Origin: Torreya grandis
Lineage: Eukaryota > Streptophyta > Pinopsida > Cupressales > Taxaceae
Direction: 5' to 3'
Assembly: GCA_037957365.1 (NCBI GenBank)
Contig: JARHVA010008409.1
Coordinates: 62,001 to 126,000, forward strand
Length of the DNA: 64,000 bases
Shown: positions 23,293 through 35,913 of the stretch, one piece after another
Numbering within the stretch: the stretch's first letter is position 1
How the letters are laid out: each line of letters opens with the position of its first letter
Translations under genes and position numbers: made by a program
Notes under the pieces: model-generated
Told to the model about the DNA's origin: nothing
The model's database searches: none
Seen by the model: only the letters and a program-made list of their open reading frames with translations

Positions 23293-26069
23293 ACCATTGT
23301 CATTTACATTAGTTAATCATTCGAAATGGATAGGAAGGTTTGGGTGCACCTAGACCACTATTCATGCATGATTCATGATTGTCTTGGCTATTCATCTAAT
23401 TACCCTTGTCCTTAAAATAAATTATGCCTATGCTCTAATTATTTTATTAATATATTTATTTCGTGTTCCTATAACATTTAATATTAAATTTTTAAAGAAG
23501 ATTTCCTACAGTCTTTTAGGTGTGGTGACTATCAAGGGGTTTTTGACATAGTTTCATGAATAAAAAGAGGCCCTCTATACTATGTTAGATATCCTCAATT
23601 GAATTTATTGAATATGAATCATCCTCTTAATGTGGTAATATTTTTAGCATAGGAATCTTCATTATATCTTATAGTCTTAATTGTAAGATGGTTTTGGAAA
23701 ACCCTTTAGAGACTAGGCTTAACAATCATTTTATGAACTTGGTCAAAACTTATTCAATAGAATCCACAATTTAATAGAATCTTATATCACAATAATAATG
23801 GTTCCTTATGGTATTATTAAATATTTATCCTTGATTTCATGACTTAAGCCTAGGTATAAGGGCTCAAACCTATAGGTGGTAGTCGTAAGGTCCTATGGAG
23901 TTATGAGTTTGGAAACCAAGGACTACTAATAGGTGAAATGGCTTGATAAAACTATTACATATTATATGTCCTTTGAAAGGTCTTATGTGGACTATTAAAT
24001 ATTGTATAAGATCACCTATGGGGACCATATACATCCTTATTCATATACTCAATAAGGTAAAAAAAATGTATTTGGATAATCAGGCATATGAAGGGATAAA
24101 AATAAACTTAGGAATTCATGAATAACTTAAACTCTACAAATGAATATTAAATTTTACTAAAGAGGTATATAAAGGCACTAGAAGGCTACTTAATAGTTTC
24201 TTGGCCTTGAAAAACATAAAAAGATATGTTTTTTTTCCAAAATAAGGACTCATTCACATGTGTAAGTCTCATTTGAACTAAATATTTTTAAGGATTTGAA
24301 TGTCCATTGGTGATAAAGTAAACCATAAATGGTGAACAAACCTAAATTTATTTATTTATAAACTATCATCATAATAAACATAATGTCGTTAACACATATT
24401 ATTCATTGAAGGCTCCCAAAACACCCAAAACTATGGTCTGCAGCTTGTAAGTGTTAACATATGAATATATTTTTATTTGTAAAATGTAAAATATGCAAAA
24501 CTGGTGTCCGAGGTGAATTATTAGGACCTTTAAGGTTTATATAAGACATACACAATCAACCTTTTCCTCTAATATCTTAGAAATGCACTGAAACCATTCC
24601 AATATTTACCTTGTTTGGATGCAAAAGACTAGTTTGACTACCTTAGATTATTAACCATTGTTCATAAAGCATGGATCATAATTATAAAAACTAATTCCAA
24701 ATATCCTATGGTTATTATACCCCCTTCATTTGGTCAAGACCTCAGGTAACTATTTTCTCTCTCCTATTTTTACTGAATAAGAACTTGAGAGGCTATCTAA
24801 GGCTTCCAAGGAGGATGATAGAAATGAGGGGTCAAATTTTGAAATTTTTACCTAAATATCATGGATTATTTGATATTATGTCTACACTAAGTACCCTCTA
24901 AATATCCCTAACCTTTTTCGACCATGATCATACTATACAAATCTATACATACTTGAAAATACTTGCAAAACATTGCTTTCCTATATTTTCTTAAGATTTC
25001 AGATCTTGAAACATTATTAGTGAGTAGGAGGATGGAAATTAGTGGTTAAAATTCATTAAAAATAGGGATTATTTGAGGAAGTAAGTTTAAAATCCATTAT
25101 TTCCCATGTGTGGGCCCCTTTAGATGAAAATAAAAGCATTTGACTTATGAAAAGACAATCTTTTGCATATGAAAAAATTATACAAAGGAATTATGGTGAT
25201 AATGGAGACCTTTGAGGCTGTAAATTATGGTATTATTAGTGTTTTGGGGCCAAAATTGCATCATTTCATGGTTAGACACACCTTTTAAAGTCAATGTACA
25301 TGATCTCAAGTGAAAATTCAAAAAGAGATTACCTTAATATCTACTAAAAGACCTTAAAATATTCTAAGGACTTAAAAAGGTTATCACATTCTCCTTATGA
25401 CATCATTAACCATTTTATCTCACCACAATTTTCAAGATCTCAACATAATTAAATGGATTCATGATAGGTCATTAGCTACAACATTGGTTCACCTTCAATA
25501 TGAGTAAGTTTAGACCAATAGGACCACTCCGAGACTTGTTTTGAATATTTATACATAACTAACATAAAGAGAGTACTTAAAAAAAGTTATATAAGGGTGA
25601 TCATATGACCACCATGATACACCTTGACATAAGACATCACTTGAACCTACTGCCATGACTTGATGTTCATTGATCCCACTTTTGAACTGCCCTAACACTT
25701 CAAGAGACATAAGAGGGTGACCAAGGTGGGATTATATAATCATGGAATAGTTTGACCCCTTTCTAATCCAAAGGTGGAAAGGAGTAAACATTACTAGTGA
25801 CTCTTAAGGGTTGACCTAACTACTAGTCAAGAGGACCCATAATCTCATGTATATTAGTCATGCTTAGATGAAAGACTCTTTGACTAAAATGAGACCTCAT
25901 GGTCAATATATTTAAGACCTTAAGGACAATAATAGATCCATAAAACACACAAAAATATGCAAAGTAAATAAAATAGAAATCAAACAACCACATGAAAAAT
26001 TAGTTAAGCATGTGCCACAACACTTGGAAGAAGGAAACCTAAACTATTATGTATAAAATAGTTTGTGCT
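23293..26069. other. Unassigned stretch, possibly the 3' end and LTR of element F
   Basis: No gene was recognised on either strand. It lies directly after the stop of the minus-strand integrase fragment, so part of it should be the 3' untranslated region and LTR of element F read on the minus strand. The stretch 25600-25900 is rich in TTGAC/GTCAA cores and has a palindromic gattatataatc near 25732, which would suit an LTR promoter. Without the second LTR the border cannot be placed. Confidence 0.4.
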
Positions 26070-26745
26070 TTAATAGTACCTAAGTAACACCCCATTTATA
26101 GGGATAGGGAGTTCCTCAACATTAAAATTGGATAATTGGAAATAATTATTCTCTTTTCATTTGGTAACAATGTGTGGTACACTCTAAATACTATCAATCT
26201 TTGTGTACTTACCTACTTTAGCTAGGTCTTCATCCCACATGAGTACAATTACACCTTGTTGGAAGGTCTTTGAAGAATATATCTTTTAAAATAACCTCTT
26301 TACCTAATGATGATGAGACCACATATAATTCATAACATTACCTCTTACATATTCTAGCTCCCTTAATTCATTCATCCTCACCTCCATAACATCGCTCTAC
26401 ATGGGCTCAAGTTGATGTGTAATTTCCAAGGCTAGTAGTTCAAGTGATATGGGAAACCTTACCTCTTTGACATAGATAAGAAGGTATGGTGAATTACTAG
26501 TATCCCTCTTGTGAGTGATCCTCTTTTCTCACATGTCTATTTTTATCTTGGCATGTCACTTCCTTCAATTATCCTCCATAGTTCTCCTTATGATCATAAT
26601 AGATTCATGGTGGTGGGCTCTATAAGTCTATTACCCTTTGGATAATAGTAGGAGGAAGTTATAAGTAGATTCCATGGTTAAAGGACCATTCACTCACTCT
26701 TGCACTACTTAAGGCTAGTGAATTATCTAATATGATGGTGGAGGG
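26070..26745 (-). pseudogene. Ty3 integrase C-terminal fragment (element F)
   Basis: Integrase joins retrotransposon DNA to the host chromosome. On the minus strand from about 26640, GNRLIEPTTMNLL fits the end of the catalytic core around the last acidic residue. Then come SPYLLIYVKEVRFPISLELL, ALEITHQLEPM and MNELRELEYVRGNVMNYM. The well-known tail TFQQGVIVLMWDEDLAKVGK and YTKIDSI follows, closing with NVEELPIPINGVLLRYY and a stop at 26070-26072. From about 26496 to the stop this is one frame with only a handful of stops, mostly where related proteins have Gln. The upstream part is missing because sequence starting at 26746 (element B) interrupts it. This is the only pol-type domain in the window apart from proteases. 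Confidence 0.8.
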
Positions 26746-27680
26746 TGTAGACACCTAAAATTGGCCACAATTAGCTTTTGACCAGACTTGAAATTGATTC
26801 CTACCAACCATTGAAAATTAAGCATATAAATCACTAAACATCCTAAAATTTGTCATGCATCATTCATCAAATCTTATAATGATGTTTAGGCATACCTGTT
26901 TATGGTATTATCTCATATGTAATATTAACCTCTCATGTATTTACCCCCAATCACCTTGTGGAATCATAACTATAGATTTGGCCTATGGACCTATTAATTT
27001 GGTCACTTTCATACTTAATTAAATCTTTAAGGAGCTACAACAATAATAAAATTCAATTAAATAAATTTAAAAAGATTAAATGCCTAGTTGAATTATCCAT
27101 TTTAAATTAATGAATATGTAAGAAAGGAAATTCCAAAAATAAAAATATCCTAGCCTTTCATCATTATCTTTATGATTTTTCAAAATATCTCAAAATATCC
27201 CAAAATATTCCAAAATTTCTAATATGAGAACTATGATTAGTAATTAAAAGTCATTATTGCATGATAAATTTTAACTCAACTTGAGTTAGTCTTAACTAAA
27301 CCTTCTAATTTGATAGCTATGACTAGTAACTAAAATTTAGAATTGCATGATTAATTTTAACTCAACTCAATCTTAACTCATCTTGGGTGATAGTTAATTC
27401 CTAAATCTATGAATAGAAATACATGCCCTTATAATTTTAATTTCTCATAAGCCAAATTTATAATGTTAACTTACAGAGAGAGAAGCTTTTAAATAGTGTT
27501 ATAATGTTAGAATATTGAGCCAAATTAATCACAAACCATATCAAATCCAATGGTGCGAAGGAGAGAAGGAGCCAAAAAGATTCATTTTATAAAGACTTCT
27601 TGATGCACAAGCCAAGCAAGTCACTTAAAAAATCATTTGGAACACCTAAATAAGGTTCTGATTTTCTAATATTACTAAAA
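26746..27680 (+). repeat. Left LTR of element B (end approximate)
   Basis: Begins TGTAGACACCTAAAATTGG. The last 200 bp are alignable with the C LTR end (for example AAGGAGAGAAGGAGCCAAAA versus AAAGAGAGGTGGTGTAAGGA at 50055). Inside is an 86-bp tandem duplication (27231 and 27317). A decayed primer-binding site may lie near 27635-27655 but is not convincing. Confidence 0.5.
27231..27383 (+). repeat. 86-bp tandem duplication in LTR B
   Basis: ctatgattagtaattaaaag at 27231 recurs as ctatgactagtaactaaaat at 27317, and both copies continue with gcatga and ttttaactcaact. Two diverged units. Confidence 0.7.
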
Positions 27681-27687
27681 ATAATAA

Positions 27688-27790
27688 ACACACACACACA
27701 CACACACACACACAACAACAACAGCAGCAGCAACAACAACAACAACAACAAAAACAACAAAAACAAAAAACCAACAACAACAACAATAAT
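27688..27790 (+). repeat. Compound (CA)n-(CAA)n microsatellite
   Basis: About 13 CA units (27688-27713) run into CAA/CAG triplets to about 27790. It lies at the LTR/interior junction of element B and has no counterpart at the equivalent place in C, so it arose after the two copies separated. Confidence 0.9.
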
Positions 27791-29948
27791 AAACCCTCTA
27801 CAAAAATTTAGGTCCTGAGGTGGAAAAAGTAAATTTTGAACATGGTTAAATCTTATACATATTTTATTTAGTGCCTAAAATGAGCCTAGTTCATTTTCAT
27901 GACTTAGATGTCTTGAAAAAATTTCATGTTTTTCAACAAATTCCAAGGGGATTAAACTTCACAATACATCTAATTTTGGTGATTAAAATGAACTCTCACA
28001 CTAGATAAATGCTCTTAAGAGTTTTTTTTTTCATTACTTATTTTTTGAGGTTATTTATTTTATAAAAATTATTGATGTGTGTATGCTCTCCCCCAATCCC
28101 CTTTATGGATTTTGGGTGACCAAAAATTTTCATTCTTTTCCACAATTGCTTTAGTCCAAAAACATGAAAATACTATTATTAAGGTCCTCCATAAATATAT
28201 ATGGTTTGGGTGATCTAAATGTGTCCCTAAAGTCTTTTCACATCTATTTTATTTTCATGCATTTTATCTTTCGAGTGGGATATTGATTCTCCCTCACATG
28301 CTATCTATGGATTTATTGACCTGGGGCTTTATATACCATCCTAGTACAAACCCTACTCCATGGTAGGGTATACAAATCAAGGCATGGATACTATGATTTT
28401 CATAGGGTTGAGTGGCTAGCCTCTTTGATTGTAATTAAAATTTAAGTCAGGTCTAGCTAACTAGGGGATTCCACTAAGAAGTACATGGATGGAATTGCTA
28501 TGTAAAGAAATACACCCTTTCATGGTAAGTAAGCCAGTATGAACTCAATTGACATGATTGCATATATAGTGTTAACCACGCTTGGGACCATCTATAAATG
28601 AATAAAAATGATATATTTAGACAACCCCACTTGTCGTGAACATATTTTTTATGAAAGGCATGTAGGTTGAAGTTCCATGTCATCATGCAAACTCTTGAGA
28701 GAAAAGGAGGCCTAAAAACTCTAATTTTCATGTACTTTTACTTTTTGTATTAATAATTAAAATCCTCTCAAGAGCAAGTATATAAATATAACTTAATATT
28801 ATGATGCAACGTTGTCAATTTTAGGATTTAGGATATTACACTTAGGTGTTTATGTCATTTTATCCTTTCTTGCAAGGTTTTTAGTGTAAAACTATTTTTT
28901 TCTTCCCACATCAATATGAGTCTTGTTTTTACATCACTCCTTTATTTGAGGAGGTGTTACACTATCCATTTGACACCATACCTTTATTTTAGTCTTTGGA
29001 CAAAATTTTTCATATGTGTGTCACTTAATTGAAAAGGGTAACATTATGTTGCCCAATTCATTTTGAATCTTGTGCCTTTTAGCATTAAAACCAACCATTG
29101 ATCATATCTTTTAGATCATGGTAATGTTGTTATGATGATTAACTCATTTCATATAATTGTTTTCCTTGTGTCCAAATTCCAATTTCAAAACAAAATCCAT
29201 GTGTGCATTTTGGATCTATACCTAGTGCCATTATGTTGTTCATTTTTATCTAGCTATTGTTTTTTTTAAAGAATCCTAGTTTTCTACATTGAGTTAAAAA
29301 TTAGCCTTGACAAGTTCAAATCCAAACATTGATTTATTTTTTCCTATGTTTTTTGTAATTTTATCCTATACATTGATCTTTCTCTTTTCTATTTTGTAAA
29401 TTAGGTTAGTTATTCACCAAATTTAAAAACTATTATTTGTGCCTAGATTTGGGAGAAATTTCCTATCTTTCATATGCCTTTTGTTTCATGCCTTATACCG
29501 TTTAACCAAGTACATGTTTAAATCCAAGTGCCTAGGTTATTCCAAAGTGTTTCTAATTTACTATATTAAATATCATACCTTGTTTTGTTTTAAGTCTAAC
29601 TTTTGTGCCTTTTCCAAAAGACCTAGAACATACTTGTTTTGATCCCAAATTTTGTGAGTTCTTGAAAATACATAGAAACTTTTATTTTCCTTAGATTAGA
29701 CTTGTTTCAAATACTTGGTAACTAGAATTTTCCATTCAATTTTTTATTCATCCACTGGACTACTTGTGTAACACATTTAATGTTAGACATTTTATGTTCA
29801 ACTATTTTAAACCAAGTTTTAGCATAGACCATTTTGAATATACATCTCCACTTTTAGACTATGTTTACACCATTTGTACTTTAGACCTTATTTTAAAAAG
29901 TTTGTAGAACTTTAGGGCTTTTTTTTAAAAATTATCATTAAATTGGAT

Positions 29949-32115
29949 ATGTCTCATTACACTCGTAATAGAGCCATGTATAATAAATATTATGATAACA
30001 TGGTCACACAAATTGACTTTGATCAATATCCCTATGGTGAAGAAGTGGTTTATGAGACAGATCCCTATCCTCCTTACAATACCCAATATGGGGAACAAAG
30101 ACAAGATCCTCAAGATTAGTATGTGGTGATACCTTCTTTGGGTTGGTTAACATATGATTTTCACCCTTTCACCACTCATGGCACCTGATCCCTTACCTAT
30201 ACCATTAGCCATATGAATTATGTGGACCACCAAGCTCTATAGTGTCTAAAGGTTACTATCATAGGACCTGATCCTTTAGATCATGATAGAAACCAATATT
30301 TACCATGACCTACCATTTCCATTCTAGGACCTCATCCTTTGGATTATTATAGCAACCAATCTTCATAATTCCCTACCATTACCATTGTAAGACCTCATCC
30401 TTTAACTCACAACAATAACCTAGACTTGTAATTCCATACCATCACTAGTACAAGACCTCATCCTTTGGATCATGATAGAAACCAAGCTTTACAAATACCT
30501 ACCATTACCATTATAGGGCCTTCCAATTATGGTAGCTTGTTATCCCAACAAGGTTATGGAATCATGACTTGATGGGTCATAATTACTATCCTAGACCAAT
30601 AACCAACCATTTTTAAGCCCACCATTACGAAACCACTATCCATTATTCATCCATTACCACAAATCCCCACTTTATATAAATGATTCCAATATTTAGGCCA
30701 CAATAGACTCAATCAATACCTCTCTAATAAATCCCATCATTCAAAGACCAAGATGTGTTCAAAAATGGTATTTTATCACTACTTTTAAGCCAAGGATAAT
30801 AGAACCAACCAATCCAGTATCTTTTTATTGAAAAACCTATTGGTGATAAGTCAACTTGTGACAAATCACCTTTTAATCCTTTACATATTGTTGATGAGTC
30901 TCACTCTAACAAGCTAGTCTTTGTTGAGTTACTTATTACTGATTATAACTACCTATGGGAAAATCATTATCTTAACCATTTCCATATTTATAAATAACAT
31001 CCCTTTGACATAATAGTCTCTATGGAGTTGTCTCTTGAACTTTTTCCCATGATTGAGAAGTCTCACTTTGACAAACTATTTTCTATGAAGTCCTTTTTAG
31101 ATGAGCCTATTTTCAAAGAGCCCATTATGACATCACATGTCATTACTCATCTAAAAAAAAACATTAAACAAGACAACATTGTAGTAACATCCACACCATA
31201 TGAAGAATCAACATTTGAGTCAAGTTTTGTTCTTGAACCAACATCAAATTTAGCATAAAAATTAGATTCAATGCTAGCCTCAGCTTCAGATTTAGAGTCC
31301 TTTGAGTTAGACTCAGATTTAGAATTAATTTACTTTCATGGTTATTTTAATATTTGTTATGCATGCCTTGTAGATTAATTTGAATACATTTGTGATCCTT
31401 CCATGGTTTTTGAGGATGATTACTTTAGCATCAAAAAAAATTCTCCTTATATCTTCTACAAAGATTATGTTTCCTCTTCCCATTCCATTACCTCTCCACA
31501 TACCATTAACACCAACTAACCTATCTATTATATTAACCTTCTACCTCCCATAAGTGTTGATTGGGACTAACAGAATCACACCTTATTGAAATAAATATAT
31601 GGTGACATATTAGTTACATAATATCATGGGAACTATGAACACATTCATATCAAAGAAGAACAATTTCCTAGTGAAATATTTTCAAAGGCACGAGGGGACA
31701 ATCAAGACAACTTCATTGGTGAAAACCTCATTAAGGTGCCAATATCTAACCACAAAATTTCTTCACTACTTGACAAATAAATTATCAAAGATAACATCAA
31801 TATAAATTTTGATCTATAACATAATCATATATTATCTACTCTCAAGGCCAAATAATAGAAAAAAATAGTGGTCCTATCGAGAGAATGTTCAAAAATCTTT
31901 GACCCCACCCCAACTAAAATTATGTCAAATCCAAAATCATCAACATTATGTGTGCCTAAAAATACCAATCTTCATTTATTGTCCAACCATTATACATTTT
32001 TTTATCATCCACCTTCACATTACCAAATTAGACCTTTTATCCACTATTTATCCTTATATACCATCCCTAGCTACACTTTCCTTTACAAAAGCTACAAAGA
32101 TAACTTGTCTTGATG
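29949..32115 (+). pseudogene. Unrecognised element-B protein with 21-residue repeats
   Basis: I do not recognise this protein. From ATG 29949 one frame runs to about 30590 with stops mostly at likely Gln or Trp codons. It has a Tyr/Asp-rich start (NKYYDNMVTQIDFDQYPYGE, then ETDPYPPYNTQYGEQ). Tandem 21-residue units of the type GPHPLDHDRNQA..PTIT follow at 30255-30530, and then YGSLLSQQGYGIMT. After a frameshift an acidic, Ser/Glu-rich part follows (SFLDEPIFKEPI; ASASDLESFELDSDLELI; about 31022-31340). The end is a conserved basic/aromatic segment at 31920-32110 (STLCVPKNTNLHLL, FIHYLSLYTIPSYTFL). The same order is present in element C at 40260-42110. By position it may be the gag of the family; it has no zinc knuckle that I can see. 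Confidence 0.5.
30255..30530 (+). repeat. 63-bp coding tandem repeat, element B
   Basis: Units start at 30263, 30326, 30389, 30452 and (partial) 30515: exactly 63 bp each, with no indels. Translated, each gives a 21-residue unit around G-P-H-P-L-D-H-D-R-N-Q. Exact spacing despite heavy substitution suggests the repeat was once under reading-frame constraint. Confidence 0.8.
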
Positions 32116-32420
32116 TTTGAAGGAAATAAAATCAATTACAAATGAAGATCACAACAAAAATATTAGAGTCCAAATATATAGTAGCTTCTTGATAGAGTAA
32201 CTATTCAAAATAGGTGTGTGATATTAATTTAAACATTAGACTATTCTTGTTATATCATATGTTGATTAGGAAATGCATCTCCACATCAGTAGGAACAATA
32301 ATAGCTTTTACCATTTGCAAAAAAACCATACCTTTTCCTTGTCATTAACCTTGTAATTTTCATTTTCCATTCCTCTTGTCATTGTTTCACACCTTGACAT
32401 TTACTTTACCTTATCACTTG

Positions 32421-35400
32421 GGGTCAACCCTCATACCATTATATCCAACTACCATCCTATCATCTTATTTATGTCATACCCTATATTGTCCAACCATAAC
32501 CTTTACTACTAACCAAAGCCTATTTTTAACTACCCTACCAAACCAATTTGATCTTATTTCCTTGGGTTATTATTACACATTCGATGAGGTTATTCTAATC
32601 TAATTTTAACAATTTTAAAATTCCATGTTCAAAAGATAGTCTTTGTTATAGACAAGGATGGGATTCACCTCTGAATATCACGAGACTCCCATCTTAGTCC
32701 ATGATGGCCACTCATGAAAATTAAAACTATAAATAAAAACCCAAAATAAATAAAATCCCCTCAATCCCACTAAAATATTTTTGTGAGACCACCTATTTGA
32801 TATGTAGAGGTGACCATGAAGATCTAGCTCCTAAATGTTTTGATCCTACATCCAATACAATTGTTACAAGATTAAAATCTCAATCTAGCTTAGTAAGGTT
32901 CATCAAGTTTTACCTAAATATTGCCTTAGCTTAGGTCATTAGCCTCTAGTATAATTGAAAGGGATCTTCTATTGATACTTTAACACTAGACACTTGGTTG
33001 ATGTTTACCATGGATTGAGTTGATAGATCAAGAACCACTTGGGCCCCTTCCCTCTTTTCTTTCATGACCTTCTCCCTCATGACCTAGTCAAAGTGACCTA
33101 GGTGGATTCCAAATTCTCCCTTTTCTAGTAGGGTGCCATCTAGATGAAATAACACATAAATATTGACCTCTTTAAAGTAGGCCACTATATTTTTCCTACC
33201 CTCTTCTAAGGGTCATGTTATATTACGAACCATAACCAACCATTCCCCTATAGTCAATTTCATGTTCTGAGTGCACATATGATACAACCCCAAGTCTAAG
33301 GTGGGAATTAATTTCAATTTTAGGAACATACCATTTTTTATCACTACTAGAAACTTCCTACACTTATGTTCTATCTATTCAATCCATTCCATATAAGCTT
33401 AGGTCCACTAGATAAACTCATTGGTCTCTTCCATAGTCTCCACCACCTTTCCTAGAATTGATAAAACTAGTAAGAGGGTATCCTTAACTTGCCCAATCAA
33501 CCTGGTATGGAAGGAAATATTCACCTAAGCTTTTAGTGTCTAAAACAATATTTTCATGTCCTTAAGGATCTTCTCTAGCATATTGTGAATTTCTAAGAGA
33601 ATAGAGAGTAGATCCTCATACATCCTTTCATCCATAGTGTAATTTCTCATTTAGGTGAGGGAGAAAACATATTACTAGGTTTTCCATACCAATGGATTTA
33701 CCTCTTGGATGAACATTTGAGTTAGAGTCCTATTCATGTTTCTTAAATCTTAGTCAAATCTCCACTGTATGTTGAGGTCACCTTGACTATCATCTCTAGT
33801 GATTATGACTTGGGGACCATTCCTTAAGTTTTGGGAGGTGTTAAAAGGGTTGTAGAGATATTGGTGAAGGGTAGAGGATGAAATAGAGGGGAGATGGATG
33901 AAGAGGGAGGAGTGAATGAGGAAAACAATGGAGGGGGAGGGTTCATGGGAGTAAATGGAGTAAAGATGAATGGATGGGTCCAAGGGAACATCTTTACTTA
34001 CCACTACTCTTAGGTCATGCTCATATGAGGGGAAATGACTCCTAAAATATGGGTGTTTAACAAAAAGGAAGAGATTGGCTAGTTGAATCCAAATTTATGG
34101 GATCCTAAGGTAATGGAAAGAGGGGGTTAGGGAGTGATACAAGTAGACACCATGACTGGGGTTAGAGGAACCATTGAGGTTGGAAGAGGCTAGACTAGAG
34201 TGGAAGGTTTTTAAACTAATGCCTAAGGGTGAGTTACCATTTGCCTTTTATTAGAACTTTTACTTAGGTTTAATATAGATGTTGTGATAGAAGGACCAGT
34301 AGGGATAAGATATATGAGATATGACTATGGAGGGATAGGAACTATTGATGGAGGCATTGGGATGACCAAAGGGGTACTAGTATAGTTCCTTCCACTAGAT
34401 ATATACTCCCAAAAGTTATAGCTACCTCACTAATGAATATGTGCATGTAGGTACCTATTATAAAGGCATTCCCAATTAAGGTACTAGGGAGGTTATAGTT
34501 TGTGTTATGGATGGGGAAGAGGAGAATGAATAGGTAAAGATGGTTGGTAGGACTAAGGCCAAAGGTATTTAGGTGAATAATGGGGAATATAAGATGCACC
34601 ACTTAGGGATATTATGTAAGGGGAGATGAACTTGGGGGTGACATAACTAGAACATATAAAGTAGTATGAGTAAGTGGTAGAAGGGATATGGAGGAAATAA
34701 GAGGTCAAATGGGGGGAACTTATAGTAGTTCCTAGTGGGAAATCAGCTCATTATAGGCTTACCTCTAGATTTATGATGATGACAAACCTCAAGATTTATG
34801 TGCCCTAGGGTCAGGGTGTTAGTGGTTGATTCACTTGTTCCTGGAATGCTTAATATTGAGTAACATAATTTTGTAATAGTTGGGAATAGGATACCAAAGA
34901 TATTAAAGGAAGTAGAGGTAGAACTAAGGTGTGAGGAGAAGATGATACTATAAGAGGCATAGGATGAGGTGCATGAGCTATTAGAGGAGGTAGGGCTAGA
35001 GAAAGATCATGAGGAGGATAAGGTAGTATATTACCATATGAAATCCTCATGAGTATATTAGGAGGATTTAGATTTCGGTCATCTACAAAGAAAGAAGAAA
35101 CAAGAGGGGGAGAAGATGGGACCACCTAGACCTTATTTCCTTTATTCTTTTAAGATTTGATTTAAGCTAACACCTCCTAGTTATTCATAGTGTTAAGGTA
35201 AAGCTCATCATTGTCCTCTAATTGGTGTCCATAGTCTATATTGAGATGGGATAGTTACCTTGATAGATGAGCTTTTATCATGCACTAAGGGTCCTAGTGA
35301 TGGATTTTAGCTCTCCCTAAGGTGAAGGATTCCCACCTAACTATCATTTTATATAGGAGAGGGAAAGCATTGTAAACATGGTACCTAATGGAGATTAGGA

Positions 35401-35913
35401 GTGATGGGTAATACTTATGTTGGTGTCTTATGAAAAAGTTTTAAATACCATCCACTAGATAATACATGATCTCCTACTCTAACAATAAATTTGGTATAAA
35501 TTATGGTAATTAGAGGGGATATTTGAGGATGACTTTGATTTGAATCATAGTTTCCTCCTTTAATTAACAATAATATTTACTGGTCATAATGGAATCTTAG
35601 ATTTCCTATGATAAATAGGGTATTGGGGCCTTATTGATCACATTGTAAACCACCAGGTAGAAGTGATCATATATGTCTCATATGAGGTTATATTACTAGT
35701 GGCCATATATTTTATAAAATACTACATGGACTGTTGAGCCTCTATAAACCCATGAAAGAAAAGTGGATGGCTTGAAACTGAGAAACACAAAGATTATGTC
35801 TACTAGGTAGCTCATCATGTATAAATTTCATCCTACCTAGGAATTATAATAGTATTGACCAACTTGAAGTTGATCATCCCTTCCATGTCCATAACTTTAG
35901 ATCTAGTGAGGAT
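32421..35913 (-). pseudogene. Minus-strand decayed reading frames of unknown family
   Basis: Several long, mostly open minus-strand stretches, none assigned. From 35720 to 35150 one frame reads MTSKYYC, NAFPLLYKMIVRWESF and NIDYGHQLEDNDELYLNTM, with stops mainly TAA/TAG at likely Gln codons. It is followed by a proline-rich, low-complexity part at 35125-33900 (LPYPPHDLSLALPPLIAHAP and similar) in shifting frames, and a charged part at 33800-33000 (RNMNRTLTQMFIQEVN; GAQVVLDLSTQ). The order resembles a retroelement gag with a Pro-rich linker and could be the 5' part of element F, whose integrase lies at 26070-26745 on the same strand. Alternatively it is a distinct element or a captured gene. 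No finger, protease or RT motif was seen. Confidence 0.35.

Larger units (their letters stand above)
26746..32420 (+). mobile_element. Element B: 5' part of a Ty3-type element related to C
   Basis: Starts with TGTAGACACC, a common 5' end of plant Ty3 LTRs, right where the integrase fragment of F breaks off. The interior from about 27800 to 32410 is collinear with 37460-42370 of element C. Shared landmarks are ctcccccaatcccctttatg at 28090 / ctccccccatcccctttagg at 37930, the 63-bp repeats at 30263 / 40286, and the segment at 31900 / 41890. No right LTR was found, so its 3' end is missing or was replaced; 32420 marks only where similarity to C fades. Confidence 0.65.

Noticed and set aside
27688..27790. 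(CAA/CAG)n read as a polyglutamine gene segment
   Set aside because: Part of a compound microsatellite with a CA run at the LTR/interior border; no surrounding open frame.
28498..28731. Minus-strand 77-residue open frame
   Set aside because: Lies in the 5' interior of element B; the collinear stretch of C does not keep it open.
34342..35125. Proline- and leucine-rich minus-strand open frames read as a membrane or cell-wall protein
   Set aside because: Low-complexity composition in shifting frames next to a decayed retroelement; no signal peptide plus mature domain could be shown.
32421..35913. Endogenous pararetrovirus
   Set aside because: The Pro-rich and charged minus-strand frames gave no movement-protein, coat zinc-finger, protease or RT motif, so nothing supports a viral origin.
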